Shown here piece after piece: positions 7,041-14,465 of a stretch of 17,610 nt of DNA. The first letter of the stretch is position 1. Each line of letters starts with the position of its first letter. Source of the DNA: Candidatus Profundicultor aquiphilus (lineage in GTDB: Bacteria; Atribacterota; Atribacteria; Atribacterales; Caldatribacteriaceae). The position numbers were made by a program, and so were the translations under genes. The notes under the pieces were generated by a model. It had not been told where the DNA came from. It made no database searches and saw only the letters and a program-made list of their open reading frames with translations. The stretch lies in assembly GCA_013314795.1 (NCBI GenBank), contig JABUEZ010000010.1, positions 1-17,610 of the forward strand, in the 5' to 3' direction.

Positions 7041-7754
7041 GTGGAGTTGAATATTCTGGTAAGTTTTGTGGCTGGAGTACTTTCCTTTCTCTCCCCCTGT
7101 GTTCTGGCTATTGCGCCGGCGTATGTGAGTTATATCAGTGGCGTGGAGAGCGTGGAGAAGGAAAGAGGAAAAGTTATCACCCATACGATTCTTTTTGTGC
7201 TGGGTTTTGCCGGAATTTTTGTTCTTCTGGGGATGGGTGCTTCGTGGATGGGAGGTGTTTTTGCCACATATCGGGTTTGGTTTAACCGGATTGCCGGCCT
7301 TATTATCGTCATTTTCGGTTTACAGGTTCTGGGTATCTTGAAAATCCGAACTCTGTATGTGGATAAACATGTCCGTTTTCGGGAGGACATTGCTCATTTA
7401 CGGAGTTTCGTTTTGGGACTCTCTTTTGGCCTGGGGTGGACACCCTGTGTGGGTCCGATTCTGGGATCCATACTCCTTTATGTGTCGAGTTTTGGTGAAA
7501 TATGGCGGGGAGGTGTGCTTTTGGGGTTCTATGCGCTGGGCCTGGCCATTCCCTTTCTTCTTGTTGGTCTGGGATGGGGATACCTCTGGAAGGTTCTGCA
7601 GGGTTTACAAAAGCGGGGGAGAGTTGTCGAATTGGTGAGTGGGTGCTTGCTGGTTGGTCTTGGTCTTATCATGGTGCTGGGAAAGATGGAAGTACTGTTC
7701 AGCAGCCTGGGGGCAGGAGGATTTTTTGCTCCGGAAAGTCTCCTTGTGAAGTAA
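7041..7754 (+). CDS. ccdA: CcdA/DsbD-type membrane thiol-disulfide transporter
   Basis: Inner-membrane protein that passes reducing electrons from cytoplasmic thioredoxin to thiol proteins outside the membrane, for example in cytochrome c maturation or extracytoplasmic disulfide reduction. The 237-residue sequence is almost all hydrophobic with about six membrane helices. It carries the paired redox cysteines in LSFLSPCV (Cys20) and GWTPCVGP (Cys136), and LAIAPAYVSYISG follows the first. GTG at 7041 is chosen because the predicted promoter's -10 covers the upstream ATG at 7011, AGGTGA sits 7 bp before the GTG, and the product then begins ELNILVSF as in relatives. Starting at 7011 would add 10 residues. 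No thioredoxin-like partner or cytochrome gene is next to it, so its substrate is unknown. Confidence 0.9.
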   Translation: MELNILVSFVAGVLSFLSPCVLAIAPAYVSYISGVESVEKERGKVITHTILFVLGFAGIFVLLGMGASWMGGVFATYRVWFNRIAGLIIVIFGLQVLGILKIRTLYVDKHVRFREDIAHLRSFVLGLSFGLGWTPCVGPILGSILLYVSSFGEIWRGGVLLGFYALGLAIPFLLVGLGWGYLWKVLQGLQKRGRVVELVSGCLLVGLGLIMVLGKMEVLFSSLGAGGFFAPESLLVK

Positions 7755-7772
7755 CGAGGTGATTGATCATCC

Positions 7773-8600
7773 ATGCCACTTTTGCGGAGAGAAGAGAAGG
7801 GCACCATTCGAGCTTTTGGTGAGGTCTCCAAAAAACTGAACCTTTCTAACCGGGTCTATCGGGGTATTCAGGTGGTTCCGGTGGAAAAAATCGTGGGAAG
7901 TGTGGGAAGAGCCAAGGACCTTTTACCGGGGTTTCGTCTGCGAAATCCTGATGTCCGTTATTACCGGGTGAAACGAGCTATGGAACGGGGCGAGGTTCTT
8001 CCACCCATCATTGTCTACAAGGTGGGTGATGAGTATTACGTTCTGGATGGAAATCACCGGGTAGCGGTGGCTAAAGAATTGGGGATTGAGTTTCTGGATG
8101 CCGAGGTAGTGGAGTTTTTTCCTTCGGAACGGAAGGAGAGTAAGACCTTGCGGGCAAAAAGGATGGAGTTTGAAAACCTGACCGATCTCAAGGGAATTGA
8201 TGCCGGGGAGCCGCGCCACTATGACGCCTTTTTAAATTATATTAAAGACTATGCGGTGATGCTCAAGCAATCCCTGGGGCGAGAGGTTCCCCTTAAGGAG
8301 GCGGCACTCAACTGGTTTCTGTGCGTCTATACTCCTTCGGTACAGCGTATCGTGGAGGAAGGGTTAGAAGAGAAGTTTCCCGATAAGAGTCTGGCGGATA
8401 TTTTTGCCTATGTCATGGATTACAAGTGGTACAAGAGTCAGAAGGAAGGCCATGACATTGGTTTTGATCGAGCCATTGAAGGCTTTGTGAAAGAACTCAC
8501 TGGAAAAGAACGTCCCGAGGAAGAGCGGGAGAAAAAGGGTCTTATTCATCGGGTTGGAGGACTTTTGGAGGAGGTTTTGCCGTGGCTGCGCAGGGAATAA
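7773..8600 (+). CDS. ParB/sulfiredoxin-fold domain protein of unknown function
   Basis: The 275-residue protein has an N-terminal ParB-like domain at about 35-115: VVPVEKIVGSVGR, then LPPIIVYKVGDEYYVLDGNHR, with the hallmark DGNHRVAVAKELG at 92-104. This fold occurs in chromosome-partition CTPases, nucleases and sulfiredoxin. I do not see the ParB helix-turn-helix DNA-binding region, so it is unlikely to be a partition protein. The C-terminal part (about 172-243, with ALNWFLCVYTPSVQRI and FAYVMDYKWY) is helical and reminds me of the C-terminal segment of DUF4032-like proteins, but that is recall only. ATG at 7773 follows a GAGGTGA site. The gene overlaps the start of the Ca2+ ATPase by 19 bp, suggesting translational coupling. 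Confidence 0.75.
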   Translation: MPLLRREEKGTIRAFGEVSKKLNLSNRVYRGIQVVPVEKIVGSVGRAKDLLPGFRLRNPDVRYYRVKRAMERGEVLPPIIVYKVGDEYYVLDGNHRVAVAKELGIEFLDAEVVEFFPSERKESKTLRAKRMEFENLTDLKGIDAGEPRHYDAFLNYIKDYAVMLKQSLGREVPLKEAALNWFLCVYTPSVQRIVEEGLEEKFPDKSLADIFAYVMDYKWYKSQKEGHDIGFDRAIEGFVKELTGKERPEEEREKKGLIHRVGGLLEEVLPWLRRE

Positions 8601-11194
8601 ATTGGCATGCCCTTTCGCCAGAAGAGGCGATAGATACTCTTCAAAGCAATGTTGAGCTGGGTCTCACCGAGGAGGAAGTCAAAAGGCGTACCGCCCGGTA
8701 TGGAAGGAATGTATTACCAGAGAAAAAACCCAAAGGGATATTGGCCCTTTTTCTCGAGCAGTTTCGGGACTTCCTGGTGCTCATTCTCATCGGGGCGACC
8801 GTGGTCTCGGTCCTGGTGGGGGAAACCACCGATGCATTGGTGATTCTTGCCATTCTCATTATTAATGCTGTGCTGGGAGTGGTACAGGAGAAAAAGGCCA
8901 GCTGCGCTTTGGAAGCGCTGAAGAAAATGAGTATTCCCGGGTGCGAAGTGGTTCGGGGAGGGGTGGCAAAAAGGGTGAGCTCAGAGGACCTTGTGCCGGG
9001 GGATATCGTGACTCTGCGAGAAGGCGATTTCATCCCTGCGGATCTCCGGCTTCTGGAGGCTCGAGCACTTCGGGTAGATGAGGCCAGCCTCACCGGGGAA
9101 TCAGTGGCCGTAGAAAAAGAGATTACGGCTTTACCCACCGAAACACCGTTGCCGGAACGAACTAACATGGCTTATGCCGGGACTCTGGTAACCTATGGAA
9201 GAGGAAAAGGGGTGGTGGTGGCTACCGGTAAAGAGCGGGAAATTGGAAAAATTGCCCTCCTTTTGGAAAAAGAGGAAGAAACGCTCACTCCTTTGCAGAA
9301 ACATCTGGCGAGCCTGGGAAAGCTTTTGGGGCTTATCGTAATTGGGGTATGTGCGCTTGTTTTTGTACTTGGTTTTATGAGGGAACACCATCTTCTTGAG
9401 ATGTTCATGACTGCGGTGAGTCTGGCAGTGGCAGCCATTCCGGAAGGCCTTCCAGCAGTGGTAACTGTGGTTCTGGCGCTGGGGGTGTACCGGATGAGCC
9501 AGCATCGGGCCATCATCCGTAAGCTCCCGGCAGTTGAGACCCTGGGTTGCACCACCTATATTTGCACGGATAAAACCGGTACCCTCACTGAAAACCGAAT
9601 GCAGGTTCGAGAGGTGTTTTCATTTGAGGGTGAGACCAAGCTCCTTCAGATTGCGGTTCTCTGTAATGATGCTGTGCCGGGAGGGGATGGAAGATTCCTG
9701 GGGGATCCCACGGAGATTGCCCTTCTTGAACACGCTTCTACGCGTGGCATATCCATATCCGAGATTCGTACCCGTTATCCCCGGGAGGGCGAGATTCCCT
9801 TTGATTCGAAGCGCAAAATGATGTCTACCTGGCACACGGTGGATGGAAGACGGGAGCTCCTGGTCAAGGGTGCCCCGGATGTGGTGCTCTGGCGCTGTAG
9901 CGCTTACTTCCGGAACGGGGAAATTCATCCCCTAACTGAGCAAGAACGAGAGCAGGTGGAGAAGTGCCTTGAAGAAATGGCCCTGAAAGCTCTGCGGGTT
10001 CTGGCCTTTGCCTTTCGTCCCTATGGTGAAGACGAGGAGGAACCGGAGCAAAACCTTATTTTCGTGGGACTTCTGGGGATGATGGACCCACCCCGCGAAG
10101 AGGTGAAGTCAGCTCTCAGAGAAGCAAAAAATGCCGGGATTACCACGGTGATGATCACCGGAGATAATGCTCTGACTGCTCGGGCCATTGCTACAGAACT
10201 TGATATGTTTGCGCCCCAGGATTTGGTGGTAACAGGGATGGAATTAGAGAAGTGGTCGCAGGAGGAACTGCAAGAAAAAATCAAGAGCGTCCGGGTTTTT
10301 GCCCGGGTCTGGCCGGAACAAAAACTCCGCATTGTGGAAGCCCTCCAGTCCCATGGGGAAGTGGTGGCTATGACTGGTGACGGAGTGAACGATGCTCCGG
10401 CTTTGAAGCGTGCCGATATTGGGGTAGCCATGGGTGTGACCGGGACGGATGTGGCCAAGGAAGTGGCCGACATGGTTCTGGCTGATGACAATTTCGCCAC
10501 CATTGTGGAAGCCATCCGGGAGGGTCGGGTAATCTTTGAAAATATCCGTAAGTTTGTCCTTTATCTTCTTTCCTGCAATCTGGGTGAGATTCTGGTGGTT
10601 TTCATTCCCATCCTTTTGGGATGGTTCCGGCCGCTTGTTCCGGTGCAAATTCTCCTCATTAACCTTGTGACCGATGGGCTTCCAGCACTGGCTCTGGGGG
10701 TTGATAGCCCCGAGGAGGATTTGATGTCTCGAAAACCCCGCCATCCCAAAGAGGGAATTATTACTCCGCTTTATCTCCGGTTCATTTTCTGGGGGGCTCT
10801 TTTCATTGCTCTACCCGTGATTGCCAGCTTCTGGCTGGGTTTACGGAACTGGGGTTTAGAAACGGCCCGTACCATGGCCTTTCTCACCCTGGGTCTGGGA
10901 GAGTTATGGCGGGCGTACAGTTTTCGTTCGGAAAGGAAAAATTTCTGGAAAATTGACCCGAGGACCAATCTCTATCTGGTGTGGGCCTGCCTTTTGTCTG
11001 TCCTGGTGCTGGTGTTGACCGTTCTTTTACCACCTTTGGGACGAATTTTTGGGTGCGTATCACTTACATTGCCTCAATGGATGTGGACTGTGGGATTTTC
11101 GATTCTTTCTCTCAGTTTCTATGAGATTCGGAAAATCATTCTATGGAGGAGGGATGGAAATGGAACTGCGTCTTGTGGAAGTGAAGAATCCTGA
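8582..11194 (+). CDS. SERCA-type (P2A) calcium-transporting P-type ATPase
   Basis: Membrane pump that uses ATP to expel Ca2+. The 870-residue protein has a cation-ATPase N-terminal domain (about 5-75), LTGES (170-174) in the actuator, PEGLP (287-291) in helix 4, phosphorylation motif CTDKTGTLT with Asp330, KGAP (429-432) in the nucleotide domain, and TGDGVNDAP (598-606). Helix 5 has NLGE (Asn666, Glu669) and helix 6 has NLVTDGLPA (Asn694, Thr697, Asp698), matching Ca2+ ligands of rabbit SERCA. Helix 8 has a Glu at 775 that lines up with SERCA Glu908. This ligand set supports Ca2+ over heavy metals or Mg2+. The start is GTG at 8582 with GGAGGAGG 7 bp upstream, inside the end of the preceding gene. 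The 3' end overlaps the next gene by 35 bp. Confidence 0.94.
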   Translation: MAAQGINWHALSPEEAIDTLQSNVELGLTEEEVKRRTARYGRNVLPEKKPKGILALFLEQFRDFLVLILIGATVVSVLVGETTDALVILAILIINAVLGVVQEKKASCALEALKKMSIPGCEVVRGGVAKRVSSEDLVPGDIVTLREGDFIPADLRLLEARALRVDEASLTGESVAVEKEITALPTETPLPERTNMAYAGTLVTYGRGKGVVVATGKEREIGKIALLLEKEEETLTPLQKHLASLGKLLGLIVIGVCALVFVLGFMREHHLLEMFMTAVSLAVAAIPEGLPAVVTVVLALGVYRMSQHRAIIRKLPAVETLGCTTYICTDKTGTLTENRMQVREVFSFEGETKLLQIAVLCNDAVPGGDGRFLGDPTEIALLEHASTRGISISEIRTRYPREGEIPFDSKRKMMSTWHTVDGRRELLVKGAPDVVLWRCSAYFRNGEIHPLTEQEREQVEKCLEEMALKALRVLAFAFRPYGEDEEEPEQNLIFVGLLGMMDPPREEVKSALREAKNAGITTVMITGDNALTARAIATELDMFAPQDLVVTGMELEKWSQEELQEKIKSVRVFARVWPEQKLRIVEALQSHGEVVAMTGDGVNDAPALKRADIGVAMGVTGTDVAKEVADMVLADDNFATIVEAIREGRVIFENIRKFVLYLLSCNLGEILVVFIPILLGWFRPLVPVQILLINLVTDGLPALALGVDSPEEDLMSRKPRHPKEGIITPLYLRFIFWGALFIALPVIASFWLGLRNWGLETARTMAFLTLGLGELWRAYSFRSERKNFWKIDPRTNLYLVWACLLSVLVLVLTVLLPPLGRIFGCVSLTLPQWMWTVGFSILSLSFYEIRKIILWRRDGNGTASCGSEES

Positions 11195-11642
11195 AAATTA
11201 CAATCTTATTCTGGGGCAATCCCATTTCATTAAGACGGTGGAAGATCTCTACGAGGTCCTGGCGGGGTCTTCGCCGAATCTTAAGTTTGGACTGGCTTTC
11301 TGTGAGTCTTCGGGTCCGTGCCTTGTACGTTATGCGGGAAATGACCGGGAACTGGTGGAACTCGCCCGGGAGAATGCATTGCAAATCGGTGCTGGACATA
11401 GTTTTATCATTTTCCTGAAAGAGGGTTATCCCATCAATGTACTCAATGCGGTAAAAACGGTTCCGGAAGTGTGCCGGATTTACTGCGCTACTGCCAATCC
11501 CCTTCAGGTGGTCGTGGCTGAAACCGAACAGGGTCGGGGAATTCTGGGCGTGATTGATGGTTTCAAAAGTAAAGGTATAGAAGGCGAGAAGGAAATCGAA
11601 GAAAGGAAAGCGCTGTTGCGTAAATTTGGATACAAACTGTAG
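11160..11642 (+). CDS. Adenosine-specific kinase family (AMP-binding) protein
   Basis: The 160-residue sequence matches the small family annotated 'adenosine specific kinase' (formerly DUF355), found mainly in archaea and thermophilic bacteria. Recognisable blocks are VEVKNPENYNLILGQSHFIKTVEDLYE, LKFGLAFCESSGPCLVR (41-57), GAGHSFIIFLKEGYPINVLNAVK and YCATANPLQVVVAETEQGRGILGVIDG (108-134). Members are reported to bind AMP, but the kinase role is weakly established. ATG at 11160 is chosen because GGAGGAGG (11145-11152) sits 7 bp before it; an in-frame ATG at 11154 would leave only 1 bp. The start lies within the 3' end of the ATPase gene (35 bp overlap), so expression should be coupled to the pump. 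DUF763 follows after 9 bp. Confidence 0.9.
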   Translation: MELRLVEVKNPENYNLILGQSHFIKTVEDLYEVLAGSSPNLKFGLAFCESSGPCLVRYAGNDRELVELARENALQIGAGHSFIIFLKEGYPINVLNAVKTVPEVCRIYCATANPLQVVVAETEQGRGILGVIDGFKSKGIEGEKEIEERKALLRKFGYKL

Positions 11643-11651
11643 GAGGGCGTT

Positions 11652-12728
11652 ATGCACCGGGGTTTCGCCGAGCTTCCTTTACACGGAGGGCAATGTCCCC
11701 CCTGGCTTTTCCAGCGTATGAAGCGTCTGGGAGGCGAGATTGTGGAAGCCATTGCATCCTTGTTCGGTCCGGAAGAAGTGCTACGCCGGGTTTCGGATCC
11801 GGTTTTTTTCCAGTCTCTGGGGTGTCTTCTGGGGTTTGACTGGCATTCCAGCGGTCTCACCACCACCCTTTGTGGAGCCTTGAAAGAGGGCATCCGGGGA
11901 AAAGAAGATGCTCTGGGACTCTACATCTGTGGAGGAAAGGGCGGTGTATCCCGGAGAACTCCCCAGGAAATCCTGCTTCATGCTGAGCGTAAAGGGTTTT
12001 CCTTTGCCGAACAGTTTGTAACCTACAGCAAACTCTCGGCGAAAGTGGATAATACTGCTTTGCAGGATGGATATACCCTCTATCACCACGTCTTTTTTTT
12101 CACCGCTTCCGGTTCCTGGTCGGTGGTGCAGCAGGGGATGAATGCTGAAAATCGTCTGGCCCGCCGGTATCACTGGCTGGGTGAACGGGTGGAAGATTTC
12201 GTTTGTGAGCCTCACTCTGGAATCTGCGGAATGCGGAGGGAACCTCAAGTTCTGAATCTGGTAGCACAGGAAAGTGCTCCCTGTCGGAAAGGAATCATCG
12301 AGATTGTGCAGGATTCACCGGCGGTGGTGATCCAGGAAATTGCTCGGGTAAAGAACCTTTCGCTTCCCCGGCGCCATGGTATTCTTCCCGAAGATTTTGA
12401 TTTGAAGCGAATCGAGAAGACGCTTTGGAACTTGAGGGAAAAGAACCCGCAGAATTTTGCAGAATTTCTGAGTGTATCAGGGGTGGGTCCTAAAACCCTG
12501 CGAGCTCTGGCGCTCACCGCCGAAGTGGTGCTGGGTGCGCCGGCCAGCTTCAAGGATCCGGTGAGCTTCTCTTTCGCTCACGGGGGTAAGGATGGCATTC
12601 CTTTCCCGGTGGACCGCCAAACTTATGACGCCACCATTGATTTTCTGGGTAAACTGGTGAATCATGCTCGCGTCGGCATTTCCGAGAAGAAAAAAATGCA
12701 TGAGCAACTCAGGCTCTTATTACCTTAG
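11652..12728 (+). CDS. DUF763 family protein with helix-hairpin-helix motif
   Basis: A 358-residue member of DUF763, a conserved family of archaea and thermophilic bacteria without an assigned function. Conserved blocks are visible throughout: RGFAELPLHGG at the start, LGCLLGFDWHSSG (56-68), SAKVDNTALQDGYTLYHH (129-146), QQGMN (160-164), ARRYHW (170-175), EPHSGI (186-191) and, near the end, SFAHGGKDGIPFPVDRQTYD. A helix-hairpin-helix-like segment FLSVSGVGPKTLRALAL (about 272-288) suggests contact with DNA. The invariant His, Asp, Glu and Lys residues are consistent with an enzyme, possibly nucleic-acid-acting, but this is inference. ATG at 11652 follows AGGAGGGC. The length is close to the family norm and the sequence looks intact. 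Confidence 0.88.
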   Translation: MHRGFAELPLHGGQCPPWLFQRMKRLGGEIVEAIASLFGPEEVLRRVSDPVFFQSLGCLLGFDWHSSGLTTTLCGALKEGIRGKEDALGLYICGGKGGVSRRTPQEILLHAERKGFSFAEQFVTYSKLSAKVDNTALQDGYTLYHHVFFFTASGSWSVVQQGMNAENRLARRYHWLGERVEDFVCEPHSGICGMRREPQVLNLVAQESAPCRKGIIEIVQDSPAVVIQEIARVKNLSLPRRHGILPEDFDLKRIEKTLWNLREKNPQNFAEFLSVSGVGPKTLRALALTAEVVLGAPASFKDPVSFSFAHGGKDGIPFPVDRQTYDATIDFLGKLVNHARVGISEKKKMHEQLRLLLP

Positions 12729-12743
12729 AGGGGAGGATGGGCG

Positions 12744-13244
12744 ATGGATGCGTTGGAAGTTTTGAAAACTCGCCGCTCGGTAAGGCGGTTTCGCAATCTT
12801 CCGGTGGAGAAGGAGAAAATTGAGGAGATTATTGACTGTGCACGTCTTGCTCCCTCGGCCATCAATATTCAGCCCTGGGAATTCATCGTGGTGACGGAGG
12901 AGAAAAAACGGGAGGAAGTAGCTCGCCTCACCGATTACGGGAAGTTTATCCGGGAAGCACCGGTCTTGATTGCGGTGTTTTGCAAAGACACTAAGTATTA
13001 CCTGGAGGACGGGTGTGCGGCCACGGAAAATATACTTCTTGCCGCCTGGGCGCTGGGACTCGGGTCCTGCTGGGTGGCGGGGGATAAAAAGCCCTATGCG
13101 GAGAGTGTACGGAAAGTCCTTCAGGTTCCAGAAGGGTATCGCCTGGTAAGCCTTGTTGCCCTGGGGTATCCGGAGATGGTTCCTGCAACCGGCGCAGCTC
13201 TGAAGAGAAATCTTCATGAAGTGCTTCACTGGGAAAAGTTTTAG
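12744..13244 (+). CDS. Nitroreductase family FMN-dependent oxidoreductase
   Basis: Cytosolic flavoprotein that uses NAD(P)H to reduce nitro compounds, quinones or other acceptors; the natural substrate cannot be read from sequence. The 166-residue protein shows the FMN-binding RRSVRRF (10-16), the LAPSAINIQPWEFIVV segment (35-50), and GLGSCWVAG (105-113), where the family contacts the flavin. It is a short single-domain form without the ferredoxin fusion seen in some anaerobes. ATG at 12744 has GAGGGGAGG 7 bp upstream. It sits 15 bp after DUF763 and directly before the phosphoesterase gene, whose ribosome binding site overlaps its stop. Confidence 0.9.
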   Translation: MDALEVLKTRRSVRRFRNLPVEKEKIEEIIDCARLAPSAINIQPWEFIVVTEEKKREEVARLTDYGKFIREAPVLIAVFCKDTKYYLEDGCAATENILLAAWALGLGSCWVAGDKKPYAESVRKVLQVPEGYRLVSLVALGYPEMVPATGAALKRNLHEVLHWEKF

Positions 13245-13256
13245 GAGGTGATGAGC

Positions 13257-13736
13257 ATGATTGTGGGGGTATTATCCGATAGCCATGATGACCTTCTTGC
13301 GCTCAAAAAGGCTCTGGATACCCTTAAAGAGGAGGGTGCAGAGCTTATTCTCCATGCCGGTGATTACGTGGCCCCCTTTTCTGTTCGATTGCTTACCGAA
13401 CTCTCCATCCCCTGGTGGGGAGTGCTGGGCAATAACGACGGGGAAATCCTGGGTATTTTTCAAAAATCGGAAGGAAAGATCAAAGGGCCTTTTCTGGAAC
13501 TCGAAGAAAAAGGATACCGTATCTGGGTGTCCCACTTTTACCAGCCGGCCAAGTGGGCCTTTATGAGCGGGCATTTTGACCTTGTAGTGTATGGGCATAC
13601 CCATGAAGCCATCATCAAGGAAGAAGGACGGTCCATCCTTCTCAATCCTGGGGAAGTGTGCGGTCTTTTGAGTGGTCAGTCTACTGTGGCCGTGTGCGAT
13701 CTGGAAAAGAGAGTGGCGAAATTGATTACTATTTGA
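13257..13736 (+). CDS. MJ0936/YfcE-type metallophosphoesterase
   Basis: Small metal-dependent phosphodiesterase of the calcineurin-like superfamily. The 159-residue protein carries all five metal-ligand motifs: LSDSH (Asp8, His10), HAGD (Asp36), GNND (58-61), the isolated SHF (His93) and YGHTHE (His114, His116). The family hydrolyses phosphodiesters such as model nucleotides; the physiological substrate is unknown. The ATG at 13257 is chosen over a GTG (13248) and ATG (13251) upstream because AGGAGGTG lies 6 bp before it and the product then begins MIVGVLSDSH, the usual family start. The ribosome site overlaps the end of the nitroreductase gene. Confidence 0.93.
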   Translation: MIVGVLSDSHDDLLALKKALDTLKEEGAELILHAGDYVAPFSVRLLTELSIPWWGVLGNNDGEILGIFQKSEGKIKGPFLELEEKGYRIWVSHFYQPAKWAFMSGHFDLVVYGHTHEAIIKEEGRSILLNPGEVCGLLSGQSTVAVCDLEKRVAKLITI

Positions 13737-13787
13737 TTTAATATGGAAAGGGCAGTGGGGTAAAAGATTGAGGAGGATGGAGTAACC
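13737..13787 (+). other. Short gap before phoU
   Basis: 51 bp with the phoU ribosome site (GAGGAGG) at its right end. No terminator stem and no paired promoter hexamers were found, so read-through from the upstream genes is the simplest reading. Confidence 0.6.
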
Positions 13788-14450
13788 ATGGGAATACTTC
13801 GAGAACACTTTGCCCAGGAAATCAAGGAACTTCAGGAAGACTTGGTAAACATGACTCATGCAGCAGAAAAGATGCTTCAGATGGCCATTGATTCCTTGAA
13901 AGAAGGGAACGTTGAAAAAGCGCGGGAAGTGATCGCCCTTGATGACGTGGTGGACGATTATAACTTCAAGCTGGAAGCGAGATGCCTCCAGATGATCGCT
14001 CTGCAGCAGCCGGTCGCGAAAGACCTGCGCATCATCGCGGCAATTTTGAAAATCATCACCGATGTGGAACGGGTAGGTGACTATTCTATTGATATTGCTA
14101 AATTCAGTATTCGCCTCGCCGAGAAACCGCTTTTTAAGCCCCTCGTTGATATTCCCAAGATGGCCGAAGTGGTGATTCAGATGATGGAGGCCACCATTGA
14201 CGCCTTTTTGAAACGGGATCTGGGAATCGTGCAGAAGGTAATCGAAAGCGATGCCCAGGTTGATGCCCTTTACCGCTCTATCCACGAAGAGGTGGTTCTC
14301 CATATTGAAAAAGATCCTTCTGTGACCCGTCAGGCCATCTGGGTGCTGATGATTGCCCGGTATCTGGAGCGAATCGGCGACCATATTACCAATATTACCG
14401 AAAGGATTTATTACATGGAAACCGGGCAGATTCTGGAACTGCACCAGTAA
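13788..14450 (+). CDS. phoU: PhoU family phosphate-signalling protein
   Basis: PhoU proteins repress phosphate uptake by acting on the PhoR kinase and the Pst transporter. The 220-residue protein has the two tandem three-helix bundles of the family with the paired metal-binding ExxxD signatures TDVERVGDYSIDIA (Glu94, Asp98) and ARYLERIGDHITNI (Glu194, Asp198). The length is typical. ATG at 13788 follows GAGGAGGATGG. No pst or phoBR genes lie in the window; here it is isolated among phosphoesterase and other genes, so it may regulate a distant or different phosphate transporter. A 51-bp gap separates it from the gene before, one of the larger gaps in the cluster, but I found no convincing promoter there. 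Confidence 0.95.
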   Translation: MGILREHFAQEIKELQEDLVNMTHAAEKMLQMAIDSLKEGNVEKAREVIALDDVVDDYNFKLEARCLQMIALQQPVAKDLRIIAAILKIITDVERVGDYSIDIAKFSIRLAEKPLFKPLVDIPKMAEVVIQMMEATIDAFLKRDLGIVQKVIESDAQVDALYRSIHEEVVLHIEKDPSVTRQAIWVLMIARYLERIGDHITNITERIYYMETGQILELHQ

Positions 14451-14465
14451 AGGGAGGGAAGTTCC

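Noticed and set aside
13272..14444. A 390-codon open frame on the minus strand
   Set aside because: It is antisense to the phosphoesterase and phoU genes, both with clear motifs and good ribosome sites. Its product is unusually rich in His, Phe and Asn with no recognisable domain, which is typical of a shadow frame.
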